64,000 bases of DNA from Kitasatospora terrestris (GCF_039542905.1 NZ_BAABIS010000001.1:3472001-3536000); one strand, 5' to 3'. Positions 33,715-44,666 are shown, counted from the first letter of the stretch. The notes: generated from the sequence alone by a model not told the origin. A program made the numbers and translations.

Positions 33715-35472
33715 TCAGCGGGTGGGCGCGAAACTGTTGAGGACGGTGGTGAAGCGGCGCTGCAGCGCCGTCCAGTCCTTCTCCGGGCCGGAGATGTACA
33801 CCGCGTACGAGGTGCCGTCGGTGTCCCGGAACTCCGCCTCCTTCGCCCGCCGGCGCGAGCCATCCTTCGCGGTGTACGAGAACTCCCACACCGCGCCCTC
33901 CCGGTCGTTGATCCGGGCGGCGGCCATGCTCAGCGACAGGTAGTCCTTGAGGCTCTTGCTGACCGACGCCTCCATCTCCTTGAAGTGCTCGCGCGGGGTC
34001 AGCGGCTGCCCGACCGTCACCGCGAACTGCAGGTAGTGCACCTTGGCGTCCGGGCTGTAGTAGACCTGCCCGTTCTCCTCGGTGCGCAGCCACTGCTGGT
34101 CGGTGGGCAGCAGGAAGCGGAAGCCCTCGACGTCGTCCCGCCAGGTCCAGCCGGCCGGCGCCGGGTCGCCCGACGCGATCGGGTCCACCGCGGTCGCCGA
34201 CGGGTTCGGGTCGCCGCCCGGGCCGTCGGCACGGTTCTGCAGCACCGCCCAGGCGCCGCCGCCCGCGAGCAGCGCCAGCACCAGCGCGCCGCCCAGCAGC
34301 ACCAGCGGCCGGCGCCGACGACGGGCCGGACGGGGACTCACCGCGGGGACCGGCTCGGTCGGCGCGCCCGGCAGGGTCGCCGCGGTCGCGCCGGGAGCCG
34401 CGGGACCGGCGGGAGCGCCGGGACCTGCGGGGACACCGGGAACGGCGGGAACACCGGGAACGGCGGGAACACCGGGGTCTGCGGGACCGGCGGGTGCGGT
34501 GGCGGCGGTGGGCGAGGCCGCCCCGTCCGCCGCGGGGCCGGCGGCCGGCGGGTCGACCCGGTCCACCACCGGCACGTACTGGGTGGGCACCCGGGACGGC
34601 TCCGCCGGGCCCGGCCCGGACACCCGGATGCCCAGCGTCGCCCCGGCCGCGACCTCGCGCAGCATACGCAGCGCCTCGTCCGCGCCCGGCCGCCCGGCCG
34701 GGTCCTTGCCCATCAGCGCGGCCAGCACCGGCGCCAGCGCGCCCGCCCGGTGCGGCTCCGGCAGCGGCTCGTCGACCACCGCCGCGAGCGTGGCCAGCGG
34801 CGTGTCCCGGCGGAACGGGGACGTCCCCTCCACCGCGGTGTACAGCGTCGCGCCGAGCGCCCACAGGTCCGAGGCCGGGCCCGGCCGGTGGCCCTGGGCC
34901 CGCTCCGGCGCGAGGTAGTCCGGGGAGCCGACCAGGTCGCCCGGCCGGGTCAGCTCGATGCCCGCGTCCTCGAACTTGGCGATGCCGAAGTCCAGCAGCA
35001 CCACCCGCCCGGTGCCGTGCTCCAGCAGCACGTTGGCCGGCTTCACGTCCCGGTGCAGCACGCCGAGCTGGTGCCCCCGGTGCAGCGCGGCCAGCACCTG
35101 CACCCCGACCTCGGCGGCCTCGCGCGGACTCAGCGCGCCGTCCTCGGAGACCACCGCGGACAGCGGGCGGCCGTCCACCAGCTCCATCACGATCCACGGG
35201 CGGCCGTCCTGCTCCACCACGTCGTGGATGGTGATCACCCCCGGGTGCTTGATCCGCGCGGCGGCTCTCGCCTCGCGCTTCATCCGGGACTGGAGGATCT
35301 CCAGGTCCTCCTCCGACAGGTGGCTGACGGTCAGCTCCTTGACCGCCACCTCCCGGTCCAGCATCTCGTCCCGGGCCCGCCAGACGGTCCCCATCCCGCC
35401 CCGGCCCAGCCGCTCCCCCAACGCGTACCGGCCCGCGAGCACCCGGCCCGTCGACTGGTCCTGAACACCCAT
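33715..35472 (-). CDS. Transmembrane Ser/Thr protein kinase (Hanks type)
   Basis: About 585 residues. The N-terminal kinase domain is complete: GRGGMGTVW glycine loop, Lys45 in VAVKEL, catalytic HRDVKPAN (Asp142), DFG at 161 and an APE motif. A Pro/Ala/Val-rich juxtamembrane region with PGVPAV repeats leads to one membrane helix near 386-410. An extracytoplasmic domain of about 170 residues follows (WTWRDDVEGFRFLLPTDQQW), similar in layout to that of the kinase at 36875. ATG 35472 has AGGGGGA 11 nt upstream; in-frame starts at 35493 and 35496 remain possible. The outer domain is presumably the sensor; its ligand is unknown. Confidence 0.92.
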   Translation of the reverse strand: MGVQDQSTGRVLAGRYALGERLGRGGMGTVWRARDEMLDREVAVKELTVSHLSEEDLEILQSRMKREARAAARIKHPGVITIHDVVEQDGRPWIVMELVDGRPLSAVVSEDGALSPREAAEVGVQVLAALHRGHQLGVLHRDVKPANVLLEHGTGRVVLLDFGIAKFEDAGIELTRPGDLVGSPDYLAPERAQGHRPGPASDLWALGATLYTAVEGTSPFRRDTPLATLAAVVDEPLPEPHRAGALAPVLAALMGKDPAGRPGADEALRMLREVAAGATLGIRVSGPGPAEPSRVPTQYVPVVDRVDPPAAGPAADGAASPTAATAPAGPADPGVPAVPGVPAVPGVPAGPGAPAGPAAPGATAATLPGAPTEPVPAVSPRPARRRRRPLVLLGGALVLALLAGGGAWAVLQNRADGPGGDPNPSATAVDPIASGDPAPAGWTWRDDVEGFRFLLPTDQQWLRTEENGQVYYSPDAKVHYLQFAVTVGQPLTPREHFKEMEASVSKSLKDYLSLSMAAARINDREGAVWEFSYTAKDGSRRRAKEAEFRDTDGTSYAVYISGPEKDWTALQRRFTTVLNSFAPTR

Positions 35473-35640
35473 CTGGCGACCGTTCCCCCTCATCACCCCG
35501 CCGCCGCTCCGGCGGAGGGCCGGTGCACCGCAGTCACCGCAACGTCTCTTTCCGGGCCCAGCCTATGCGGCACATCACACGCCCGTACGGTCGCCCCGGC
35601 CCCGTCCCGCAACCGTGGCCGCGGCGTGACCGCACCCGGC

Positions 35641-36762
35641 TCAGCCCGCGAACGCCACCACCGCCGCCAGCGCCGCGACCAGTGCCAGCACCACCCCGCC
35701 CACCAGCAGCGGGCCGAGCAGCGCCGGCGGCACCCGCGGCGGCCGCCGGGGCTCCACCCCGGGACTTCGCTCCGCACCCTGACGATCCGTCCGCCGCAAA
35801 GCCCGGGCCCCGCGCGGCCGGGGCACCAGCGGACCGGCCGGCGGCCGCAGCACCGGCAGCAGCGGCGCCTGCACCGCCCCCGCGCCGAACGGCTCGGGCG
35901 CACCCGCCAGCACCGTCCGCAGCTCCTGCCGCACCGCCGCCGCGTCCGGCCGCAGCCCCGCCTCCGGCTGCAGCAACCGCTCGACCAGCGGCCGCAGCAC
36001 CCCGCAGCCGTCCGCCGGACGGAACCGGCCGTCGCGCACCGCGCCGAGCAGCGTCGGCAGGTCCTGCTCCGGGTAGGGCCCGTACCCGGACAGCAGCCGG
36101 TAGAGCAGCACTCCGAGCGCCCAGCAGTCGGCCGGCGCGCCCGCGTCGATCGGCCACCGCTCCGCCCGCGCCCCCACCAGCAGCGCCCGGGCCTCGTACA
36201 CCCGGCGCGGCACCGGGCCGCCGACCGCCTGGCAGAGCTCCTCCTCCGCGGCGCCGCGCAGCAGCCCGCCGAGCACCGCCGCGCCGTCCTCGCACACCAC
36301 CACCGCCTCGGCGGTCAGGTTGCCGTGCGTCAGACCGGTGCGGTGCAGCGCCTCCAGCGCGCCCGCCAGGTCCGCGGCGATCTCCGCCACCCGGTACGGG
36401 GAGACCGGCCCGTTGCCGGCCAGCCGGGAGAGCGGCTCACCCGGCAGCCGCTCCTCCGCGACCCACAGCAGCCCGCCCTCCGGCACCGCCCCCAGGCCCC
36501 GCAGCAGTCGCGGATGGTCCGGCGCGGCAGCCGCCACCGCGGCCACCCGCTCGGCCACCCGCGGGCCCTGACCGGGCTGCTCCTCCACCTCGGGCCGCAG
36601 CGGGTCGAGGAACTCGGGGAGCTCCAGCGCGGACAGCGTCACCAGCGCGCCGCTCACCGCGTCCCGCGCGGGAACGCCCGCCGACGGGTGCGCCGGCACC
36701 TCGGCCGGACGGTCCGTCACCCGGTACCGCCCGCCCACCACCTGCCCCGGGACCGCTCGCAT
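35641..36762 (-). CDS. Membrane-anchored pseudokinase
   Basis: 373 residues. The fold of a Hanks kinase can be followed, but key residues are missing. The VAVK strand reads VTLSALEL, the catalytic HRD is HGN (146-148), and DFG is LGG (164-166). The C-terminal region DCWALGVLLYRLLSGYGPYP is well conserved. A basic linker and one C-terminal membrane helix (about 350-373) follow, with almost no outer domain. ATG 36762 is preferred for GGAGGG 6 nt upstream. Lying between two active kinases of the same layout, it may be a scaffold or regulator for them; this is inference. Confidence 0.85.
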   Translation of the reverse strand: MRAVPGQVVGGRYRVTDRPAEVPAHPSAGVPARDAVSGALVTLSALELPEFLDPLRPEVEEQPGQGPRVAERVAAVAAAAPDHPRLLRGLGAVPEGGLLWVAEERLPGEPLSRLAGNGPVSPYRVAEIAADLAGALEALHRTGLTHGNLTAEAVVVCEDGAAVLGGLLRGAAEEELCQAVGGPVPRRVYEARALLVGARAERWPIDAGAPADCWALGVLLYRLLSGYGPYPEQDLPTLLGAVRDGRFRPADGCGVLRPLVERLLQPEAGLRPDAAAVRQELRTVLAGAPEPFGAGAVQAPLLPVLRPPAGPLVPRPRGARALRRTDRQGAERSPGVEPRRPPRVPPALLGPLLVGGVVLALVAALAAVVAFAG

Positions 36763-36874
36763 TCCCATCCCTCCCCGCCGCCCTCTCGGGCCAGGGTACG
36801 GCGCCCGCCGCCGAAGCGGCCGTCATCCGCCGCCGCACCGCCGCGCCCGCACCCCCGGGCCGGCCGCACCGGCG

Positions 36875-38887
36875 CTACGGCGCCGGTTCGAAGGTGTCGT
36901 ACGAGACCTGCCGCGCCTGCGAGTTGGCCGGAAGGCTCCAGTCCGACTCGGGCATGGTCCAGTAGATCGCGTAGCCGTACTTGCCGCCGCCGGTCACGAA
37001 GCCCCGGTTGAGCGAGTGCTGGGTGGCGCCGCTCTTGCCGGAGTACGTCCACTCCCAGTCGGCCGCGTTGGTCCAGGTCCGGAAGGTCATGCCCTCGACC
37101 CGGATCCGCCGGTAGTTGCTGAAGTTGGCCGACCGGTCGGAGTCCTGCCAGTCCTTCAGGGCGCTGCCGCCCGCCGGGCTCTGCCAGTCGATCACCAGGC
37201 GCACGCCGCGGCCCTCGAAGCGCCGGCTGGTGTCGTCGTAGTCCGGGCCCTTGTCGGCGAGCCAGTCCGGCAGGGCTATGGAGAAGCCCGAGGCGTCCTT
37301 GAAGGTGGCGAACCCGGCCGGCAGCGTGCCGCCCGCCGAGGTGCCCGCGGACGCCGCCCCGCCGCCCTGCGACGAGCCGCCGCCCTGCGGCGAGCCGCCG
37401 CCCTGCGGCGAGGCCGCCGGGGCCGGGGTCGAGGCCGCCGGGCTCGCCGGGGCACCCGAGGCGCCCGTCCCGCCGGTACCGCCGGCCGACGCCTGGGCCG
37501 AGGCCGGGGCCGACGCCCCGTCGGCGGAGGTCCTGCCGTCCGGATCGCCGTCCCGCACCAGCGCGACCAGCCCGGCGACCAGCGCCAGGACCGCGACCAG
37601 GGCCGCGGCGGCGAGCAGCGCGGTCCGCCGCCGGTCCGGGGTCAGCCGGGCGCCGACCGTGGCGAGCAGCCCGGTCTCCGCCTCGGCGGGCTCCACCGCG
37701 GCGTTCGCCGCGCCGGGCGTCCCGGCACCGGCCGCAGGAGCGGGCGCGCCGCTCACGGCGTCCGCGCCGCGCGGAACGCCGGCGCCGCCCGCCGCGGCCA
37801 CCGCACCGCCGGCGGCGCTCCCGCCCCGGACCGTGCCCGGAGCACGCCGGACGCTCACGCCGCGCGAGGCGGTCGCGGGCCGCGCGGCGCCCTGCGGGGC
37901 CCGGGAGCCCTGCTCGGCACCGGCCTTCGCCGCGCCGTCGGCCTTCGCCGTGCCGTCGGCCTTCGCAGCCGACCCGGACGCCGCCGACGACGCCCCCGCC
38001 GCGGCCGCCACCGGGGCCGGCACCGCCTGCTGCGTGGTCGCCTCCGCGCGGGCCGCGCCGTCCGCGACGATCCGCTTGAGCATCGCCCGGGCGGCCGCCG
38101 CGTCGAGGCGCTCGGCCGGGTCCTTGGCCAGCAGGCCCTCGATCACCGGTGCCAGCGGGCCGGCGTTCGCCGGCGTCTCCAGCTCCTCGGTCATCACGGC
38201 GGTCAGCGTGGCCAGCGCGGAGCCGCGGTCGTACGGCGGCTTGCCCTCGACCATCGCGTACAGCGTGCCGCCGAGCGACCAGAGGTCGGCGGGCGGGCCG
38301 GGCTTCTGGCCGCGCGCCCGCTCGGGCGAGATGTACGAGGGGGCGCCGACCAGCATGCCGGTGGAGGTGATGGAGGTGTCGCCCTCGACGCTGGCGATGC
38401 CGAAGTCGGTGAGGACCACCCGCCCGTCCTCGCCGATCAGCACGTTGGACGGCTTCACGTCGCGGTGCAGCACGCCCTGGGCGTGCGCGGCGCCGAGCAC
38501 GCCCAGCAGGTCGAGCGCGATCTCCGCGGCCCGGACCGGCGTGAGGGTGCCGTCGTCCTTGATCACCTCGGCGAGCGAGCGGGACTCCACCAGCTCCATC
38601 ACGATCCAGGGCCGCTCGTCCTCCTCGACCACGTCGAAGACGGTGACGGCGGCGGTGTGCCGGATCCGGGCGGTGGCCTTGGCCTCGCGCAGCGTGCGGA
38701 CGATCAGGCGGTGCTTCTCGTCCTCGTCGACGGCGCCGGTCATCCGCAGTTCCTTGACCGCGACGATCCGGCCGAGCATCTCGTCCTCGGCCCGCCAGAC
38801 CGTGCCCATGCCGCCCCGGCCGAGCACGTCGTTGAGCCGGTAACGCCCCGCCAACAGACGGCCGGTGGACTTCTGCGGCTGCGTCAT
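36875..38887 (-). CDS. Transmembrane Ser/Thr protein kinase (Hanks type)
   Basis: 670 residues. The kinase core is intact: GRGGMGTVW, Lys45, HRDVKPSN (Asp143) and DFG (161-163). A long Ala/Gly-rich linker runs to a membrane helix near 428-450. An outer Ser/Gly-rich stalk with QGGG repeats leads to a C-terminal domain of about 145 residues (GFATFKDASGFSIALPDWLADKG). Its opening resembles the outer domain of the kinase at 33715, so the two look like paralogues. The signal sensed is unknown. Confidence 0.93.
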   Translation of the reverse strand: MTQPQKSTGRLLAGRYRLNDVLGRGGMGTVWRAEDEMLGRIVAVKELRMTGAVDEDEKHRLIVRTLREAKATARIRHTAAVTVFDVVEEDERPWIVMELVESRSLAEVIKDDGTLTPVRAAEIALDLLGVLGAAHAQGVLHRDVKPSNVLIGEDGRVVLTDFGIASVEGDTSITSTGMLVGAPSYISPERARGQKPGPPADLWSLGGTLYAMVEGKPPYDRGSALATLTAVMTEELETPANAGPLAPVIEGLLAKDPAERLDAAAARAMLKRIVADGAARAEATTQQAVPAPVAAAAGASSAASGSAAKADGTAKADGAAKAGAEQGSRAPQGAARPATASRGVSVRRAPGTVRGGSAAGGAVAAAGGAGVPRGADAVSGAPAPAAGAGTPGAANAAVEPAEAETGLLATVGARLTPDRRRTALLAAAALVAVLALVAGLVALVRDGDPDGRTSADGASAPASAQASAGGTGGTGASGAPASPAASTPAPAASPQGGGSPQGGGSSQGGGAASAGTSAGGTLPAGFATFKDASGFSIALPDWLADKGPDYDDTSRRFEGRGVRLVIDWQSPAGGSALKDWQDSDRSANFSNYRRIRVEGMTFRTWTNAADWEWTYSGKSGATQHSLNRGFVTGGGKYGYAIYWTMPESDWSLPANSQARQVSYDTFEPAP

Positions 38888-39008
38888 CGGTGCGCTCTCC
38901 CCCGTGTGTTACCGGCCAGAGGTTCCATCATCCCCTGCCGGGGCACCCGCTGGCCAACCGGCCCCACCCTTCGCCGCCGCCCGGCCGGCCGGGTCGGGGA
39001 AATACGAG

Positions 39009-39033
39009 GGGCCCCCGCCGGCGGCGGGGGCCC
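39009..39033 (-). terminator. Terminator after guaB3
   Basis: GGGCCCCCGC pairs with GCGGGGGCCC around a 5-nt loop, 21 bp past the guaB3 stop on the minus strand. Confidence 0.75.
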
Positions 39034-39054
39034 TGATCGTCAACTGACGGATCG

Positions 39055-40182
39055 TCAGCGGTGGTTGAGCGCCGGGTTGACGGTCACCTCGACCCGCTGG
39101 AACTCCTTCAGCTCGGTGTAGCCGGTGGTCGCCATGGCCCGGCGCAGCGCGCCGAACAGGTTCATGGTGCCGTCCGGGGTGTGCGAGGGGCCGGTGAGGA
39201 TCTCCTCGGTGGTGCCGACGGTGCCGAGGTCCACGCGCTTGCCGCGCGGCAGCTCCTCGTGGACCGCCTCCATGCCCCAGTGGTAGCCCTTGCCGGGCGC
39301 GTCGGTGGCCCGGGCCAGCGCGGCACCGATCATCACCGCGTCCGCGCCGCAGGCGACGGCCTTCGGGATGTCGCCGCTGTAGCCGACGCCGCCGTCCGCG
39401 ATGACGTGCACGTAGCGGCCGCCGGACTCGTCCATGTAGTCGCGGCGGGCGGCGGCCACGTCGGCCACCGCGGTCGCCATCGGCACCTGGATGCCCAGCA
39501 CGCCCCGGGTGGTGTGCGCAGCGCCGCCGCCGAAGCCGACCAGCACGCCGGCCGCGCCGGTGCGCATCAGGTGCAGCGCGGCGGTGTACGTGGCGCAGCC
39601 GCCGACGATCACCGGCACGTCGAGCTCGTAGATGAACTGCTTGAGGTTGAGCGGCTCGGCCGCGCCGGAGACGTGCTCGGCGGAGACCGTGGTGCCGCGG
39701 ATGACGAAGACGTCCACCCCGGCGTCGACGACGGCCTTGGAGAACTCGGCGGTGCGCTGCGGCGAGAGCGCGGCGGCGGTGACCACGCCGGAGTCGCGGA
39801 CCTGCTTGATCCGCTCCTTGATCAGCTCGGCCTTGATCGGCTCGGCGTAGATCTCCTGCAGGCGACGGGTGGCGGCCACCTCGTCGGAGATCGAGGCGAT
39901 CTCGTCGAACAGCGGCTGCGGGTCCTCGTAGCGGGTCCACAGGCCCTCGAGGTTCAGCACGCCGAGGCCGCCGAGCTGGCCGATGGCGATCGCCTGGGCG
40001 GGCGAGACCACGCTGTCCATCGGGGCCGCGAGGAACGGCAGCTCGAAGCGGTAGGCGTCGATCTGCCAGGCGATCGAGACCTCCTTCGGGTCCCGGGTAC
40101 GGCGGCTGGGGACGACGGCGATGTCGTCGAAGGCGTACGCCCGTCGGCCGCGCTTGCCTCGCCCGATCTCGATCTCAGTCAC
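39055..40182 (-). CDS. guaB3: GuaB3, IMP dehydrogenase family protein without CBS domains
   Basis: 375 residues. The (beta/alpha)8 barrel of the IMPDH/GMPR family begins TEIEIGRGKRGRRAYAFDDIAVVPSRR and carries ADGGVGYSGDIPKAVACGADAVMIG. The CBS pair present in the neighbouring GuaB is absent. The active-site loop, GPGSICTTR in GuaB, reads GFGGGAAHTTR here, so the catalytic Cys is missing as I align it. GTG 40182 is chosen for AGAAGGG 7-8 nt upstream; ATG 40206 would give eight extra residues. GuaB3 is conserved in actinobacteria next to guaB; its reaction is unsettled. Confidence 0.9.
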   Translation of the reverse strand: MTEIEIGRGKRGRRAYAFDDIAVVPSRRTRDPKEVSIAWQIDAYRFELPFLAAPMDSVVSPAQAIAIGQLGGLGVLNLEGLWTRYEDPQPLFDEIASISDEVAATRRLQEIYAEPIKAELIKERIKQVRDSGVVTAAALSPQRTAEFSKAVVDAGVDVFVIRGTTVSAEHVSGAAEPLNLKQFIYELDVPVIVGGCATYTAALHLMRTGAAGVLVGFGGGAAHTTRGVLGIQVPMATAVADVAAARRDYMDESGGRYVHVIADGGVGYSGDIPKAVACGADAVMIGAALARATDAPGKGYHWGMEAVHEELPRGKRVDLGTVGTTEEILTGPSHTPDGTMNLFGALRRAMATTGYTELKEFQRVEVTVNPALNHR

Positions 40183-40288
40183 TTCGAGCCCTTCTGCAGC
40201 TTTCATCTCCCGACCGGGTCACCCCGGCCGCCCACCAGTATCCCGCACCGTCCGGCCCCCTGCCGCGCCCGGCCGAGTGGCGGACGCT

Positions 40289-40294
40289 TAGGGT
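40289..40294 (+). promoter_or_regulatory. -10 element (TAGGGT) for a leaderless transcript
   Basis: TAGGGT ends 6 nt before ATG 40301 (overlapping TTAGGG ends 7 nt before), and no Shine-Dalgarno is visible. Confidence 0.45.
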
Positions 40295-40300
40295 TCGCCC

Positions 40301-40897
40301 ATGTTCGCTGCTCTCACCGACGCGTTTCCCGTCACGGCACGGGAAGCGCGGCCCGGGGACCTGTCCGGGTACCCCGATCCCGTCCGCCGCGTGCTCGGCC
40401 CGATGGGCGGGTCGACCCTGGCCGACGGCCTGTACCGGTTCCACACCGCCGACAGCGCCGCCTCGGCGAACGCCGCCTGCGCCGAGCTGGTCCCGGGCTT
40501 CGCCGAGCGGTACGGGGTGTTCGCCTTCGACTGGCTGGGCCGCGAGTTCGCGGTGAACACCGAGGACGGCACGGTGGCCGCGGTGGACTTCGGCTCGGAC
40601 GAGTTCCTGGAGAGCGAGCTGAGCCTGGACGAGTGGCACGACGTGGTCGCCGCCGAGGCCGACGACCTGCTGCTGCTCGCCCAGTACCTGGAGTGGCGCG
40701 CCGCCAACCCGCAGACCGGCCCGCTCGCCTTCGACCAGGTGGTGTGCCACCGCCACCCGCTCTTCCTGGGCGGCGCGGACGAGGTGGACAACCTGGAGCT
40801 GAGCGACAAGGACGTGCACCGCACCCTGTTCACCCAGATCGCCGTCCAGGTCCGCGACCTCCCGCCGGGCACCCCGATCCACCTGGACCTGGGCTAG
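40301..40897 (+). CDS. Tdi1/DUF1851-type immunity-like protein
   Basis: 198 residues, soluble and acidic. The pattern FPVTAREARP...GGSTLADGLYRFH, then VFAFDWLGREFAVN and a long helical C-terminus resembles the GAD-like/DUF1851 (Tdi1 immunity) family. That family is often paired with toxins, but no toxin gene is adjacent, and the gene sits between guaB3 and guaB. It may be a domesticated regulator. The family call is moderate; the role is unknown. Confidence 0.65.
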   Translation: MFAALTDAFPVTAREARPGDLSGYPDPVRRVLGPMGGSTLADGLYRFHTADSAASANAACAELVPGFAERYGVFAFDWLGREFAVNTEDGTVAAVDFGSDEFLESELSLDEWHDVVAAEADDLLLLAQYLEWRAANPQTGPLAFDQVVCHRHPLFLGGADEVDNLELSDKDVHRTLFTQIAVQVRDLPPGTPIHLDLG

Positions 40898-40903
40898 AGC
40901 GCG

Positions 40904-40938
40904 CGAAGGGGCGCGGGGTGGAACCCCGCGCCCCTTCG
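40904..40938. terminator. Bidirectional terminator between the Tdi1-like gene and guaB
   Basis: A perfect 15-bp stem (40904-40918 with 40924-40938) with loop TGGAA, 6 bp after the plus-strand stop and 12 bp after the guaB stop. Confidence 0.85.
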
Positions 40939-40950
40939 AAGGTCGTACCG

Positions 40951-42726
<1,776 letters not shown>

Positions 42727-43422
42727 CTACGAGGACTCTTCCGCGAGCGCGCGGAGCCGGCTCAGCGCCCGGTGCTGGGCCACCCGGACGGCGCCCGGCG
42801 ACATCCCCAGCACCTCGCCGGTCTCCTCGGCCGACAGCCCGTCCGCCACCCGCAGCAGCACCAGCTCGCGCTGGCGGGCCGGCAGGTTGGACAGCAGCTC
42901 CTTGATCCAGGCGGCGTCACTGCTCAGCAGCGCCCGCTCCTCCGGGCCGAGCGACTCGTCCGGCGTCTCCGGCAGGTCGTCCGGCGGGATCACCGTCGAG
43001 CCTGGCCCGCGCATCGCGGCCCGCTGCAGATCGGCGACCTTGTGCGCTGCGATCCCGTACACGAAGGCCTCGAAGGGACGCCCGGTGTCGCGGTAGCGCG
43101 GCAGCGCCACGAACACGGCGACGCAGACCTCCTGCGCGACGTCGTCCACGTGGTGCCTCGCGTTGCCGGGCAGCCGGACCAGCCGGCCCCGGCAGTAGCG
43201 CAGCGCCAGCGGGAGGACGTAGCCCAGCAGCGCCTCGATCGCCGGACCCTCGCCGCGCACCGCGGCCGCGACCAGTTCGGCGATCTCCGGCGAGGTGGAG
43301 CCGGCCGGCTGCTCGGCACGACGGTCCGACGCGTACGACGGATCGGCGGCCGGGCCCTCGGGCTCGGGCCGGGCCGGCTCGGGCCGGGCCGCACTCGGGG
43401 CGGCTGCCTCGTCGTCGCGCAT
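42727..43422 (-). CDS. shbA: ECF-type RNA polymerase sigma factor, ShbA-like
   Basis: 231 residues. An Ala/Pro/Glu-rich N-terminal tail of about 45 residues is followed by region 2 ([42 protein letters not shown], core residues only) and region 4 ([45 protein letters not shown]). The position beside guaB and bldM matches shbA, which in streptomycetes directs transcription of the principal sigma gene hrdB. No anti-sigma gene is adjacent. The start ATG 43422 has only weak ribosome-site support. Confidence 0.88.
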   Translation of the reverse strand: MRDDEAAAPSAARPEPARPEPEGPAADPSYASDRRAEQPAGSTSPEIAELVAAAVRGEGPAIEALLGYVLPLALRYCRGRLVRLPGNARHHVDDVAQEVCVAVFVALPRYRDTGRPFEAFVYGIAAHKVADLQRAAMRGPGSTVIPPDDLPETPDESLGPEERALLSSDAAWIKELLSNLPARQRELVLLRVADGLSAEETGEVLGMSPGAVRVAQHRALSRLRALAEESS

Positions 43423-43596
43423 CGGTCCATGGTGCCTGCTCGGCGCGGAAAACGCGGCACCGCGTCCGGACTTGTGCATCGGAACGTTATGCGTCGCCGG
43501 GTGCACCGTGCCGCCTCCCCTGCCTGTCCGCTGGTCCCCGAGGTGCTCCACTCCTCCATGGTGCAGCCTCGGGACCGCAACGTCACACGTCCGCGC

Positions 43597-44208
43597 TCAG
43601 CGGACCAGGCCCCAGCGGAAGCCGAGCGCCACCGCGTGCGCGCGGTCCGAGGCGCCGAGCTTCTTGAACAGCCGCCGGGCGTGGGTCTTCACGGTGTCCT
43701 CGGAGAGGAACAGCTCGCGACCGATCTCGGCGTTGCTGCGGCCGTGGCTCATGCCCTCCAGCACCTGGATCTCACGCGCCGTCAACGTCGGCGCGGCACC
43801 CATGTCGGGGCTGCGCAGCCGGCGCGGCGCGAGCCGCCAGGTCGGGTCGGCGAGCGCCTGGGTGACGGTGGCCCGCAGTTCGGCGCGCGAGGCGTCCTTG
43901 TGCAGGTACCCGCGGGCGCCGGCGGCGACCGCGAGCGCCACGCCGTCCAGGTCCTCGGCGACGGTGAGCATGATGATGCGGGCGCCCGGGTCGGCCGAGA
44001 GCAGTCGGCGGACCGTCTCCACCCCGCCGAGGCCGGGCATCCGGACGTCCATCAGAACGAGATCGGAGCGGTCGGCCACCCAGCGGCGGAGGACCTCCTC
44101 ACCGTTCGTCGCAGTGGTCACCCGGTCGACGCCGGGCACGGTCGCGACCGCACGGCGAAGCGCCTCCCGGGCGAGCGGGGAATCGTCGCAGACGAGTACG
44201 GATGTCAT
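43597..44208 (-). CDS. bldM: BldM developmental response regulator
   Basis: 203 residues, practically the streptomycete BldM sequence. The receiver domain has Asp8/Asp9 and Asp54 (LVLMDVRMPG), and the C-terminal LuxR-type HTH is LTAREIQVLEGMSHGRSNAEIGRELFLSEDTVKTH. BldM acts as a homodimer, or as a heterodimer with WhiI, on aerial-hypha and sporulation genes. No cognate kinase is nearby, as usual for it. GGAGG lies about 7 nt before the ATG. A promoter resembling the sigma-BldN type lies about 150 bp upstream. Divergent from whiD. Confidence 0.97.
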   Translation of the reverse strand: MTSVLVCDDSPLAREALRRAVATVPGVDRVTTATNGEEVLRRWVADRSDLVLMDVRMPGLGGVETVRRLLSADPGARIIMLTVAEDLDGVALAVAAGARGYLHKDASRAELRATVTQALADPTWRLAPRRLRSPDMGAAPTLTAREIQVLEGMSHGRSNAEIGRELFLSEDTVKTHARRLFKKLGASDRAHAVALGFRWGLVR

Positions 44209-44364
44209 GACCGTCGTCCTCCGCAGCTGATCCGCGTCACGTTGAGCCTCCTGGCTGGTACGAACCTCTCCGACACGGCCGGCCGACGACGGACCCCGGA
44301 ATTGATCGCCGATGCCACCGCGATCGTTCCCGGGCTCCCACGCCCGCTAACCGCCTCCGCACAT

Positions 44365-44392
44365 CCAACGACCGTCACCCGAATGAGTTACG
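44365..44392 (-). promoter_or_regulatory. Sigma-BldN-like promoter upstream of bldM
   Basis: On the minus strand CGTAAC (44392-44387), a spacer of exactly 16 nt, then CGTTGG (44370-44365). I recall the BldN-dependent bldM promoter as CGTAAC-N16-CGTTGA, so only the last base differs. Transcription from here gives a leader of about 150 nt. Confidence 0.65.
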
Positions 44393-44637
44393 GCCTTCAG
44401 GGCCATCTCCACCACTGTACGTGGCCAACCCATCACGGATCAGGCACCTCGCGGTGCACACGCCGCACTTTTGTGCTGCTCGCGCGCGGTGCCCGCGTCC
44501 TGCACGCCGTCCGACGGCCTTCCGCGCCCGGCGCGCCACCCGGTTGCCGCAGCACACCCGTCCAAACCTATTGCCCCGTTTGTCCGTTTTTATAGCTTCT
44601 GTGGGGTCATTGACTGTTGTGCCGGTCTGTGGGTGAC

Positions 44638-44666
44638 TTGTCCTGTTGGTTGGCGTAAGTCATATT
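44638..44666 (+). promoter_or_regulatory. Sigma-70-type promoter of whiD
   Basis: TTGTCC (44638-44643), a 17-bp spacer, then CATATT (44661-44666), about 80 bp before the whiD start codon. Confidence 0.55.

Noticed and set aside
44209..44360. WhiG-type promoter for bldM
   Set aside because: No GCCGATAA-like -10 with a TAAA -35 was found on the bldM strand; GGCGATCAA near 44300 is too divergent.
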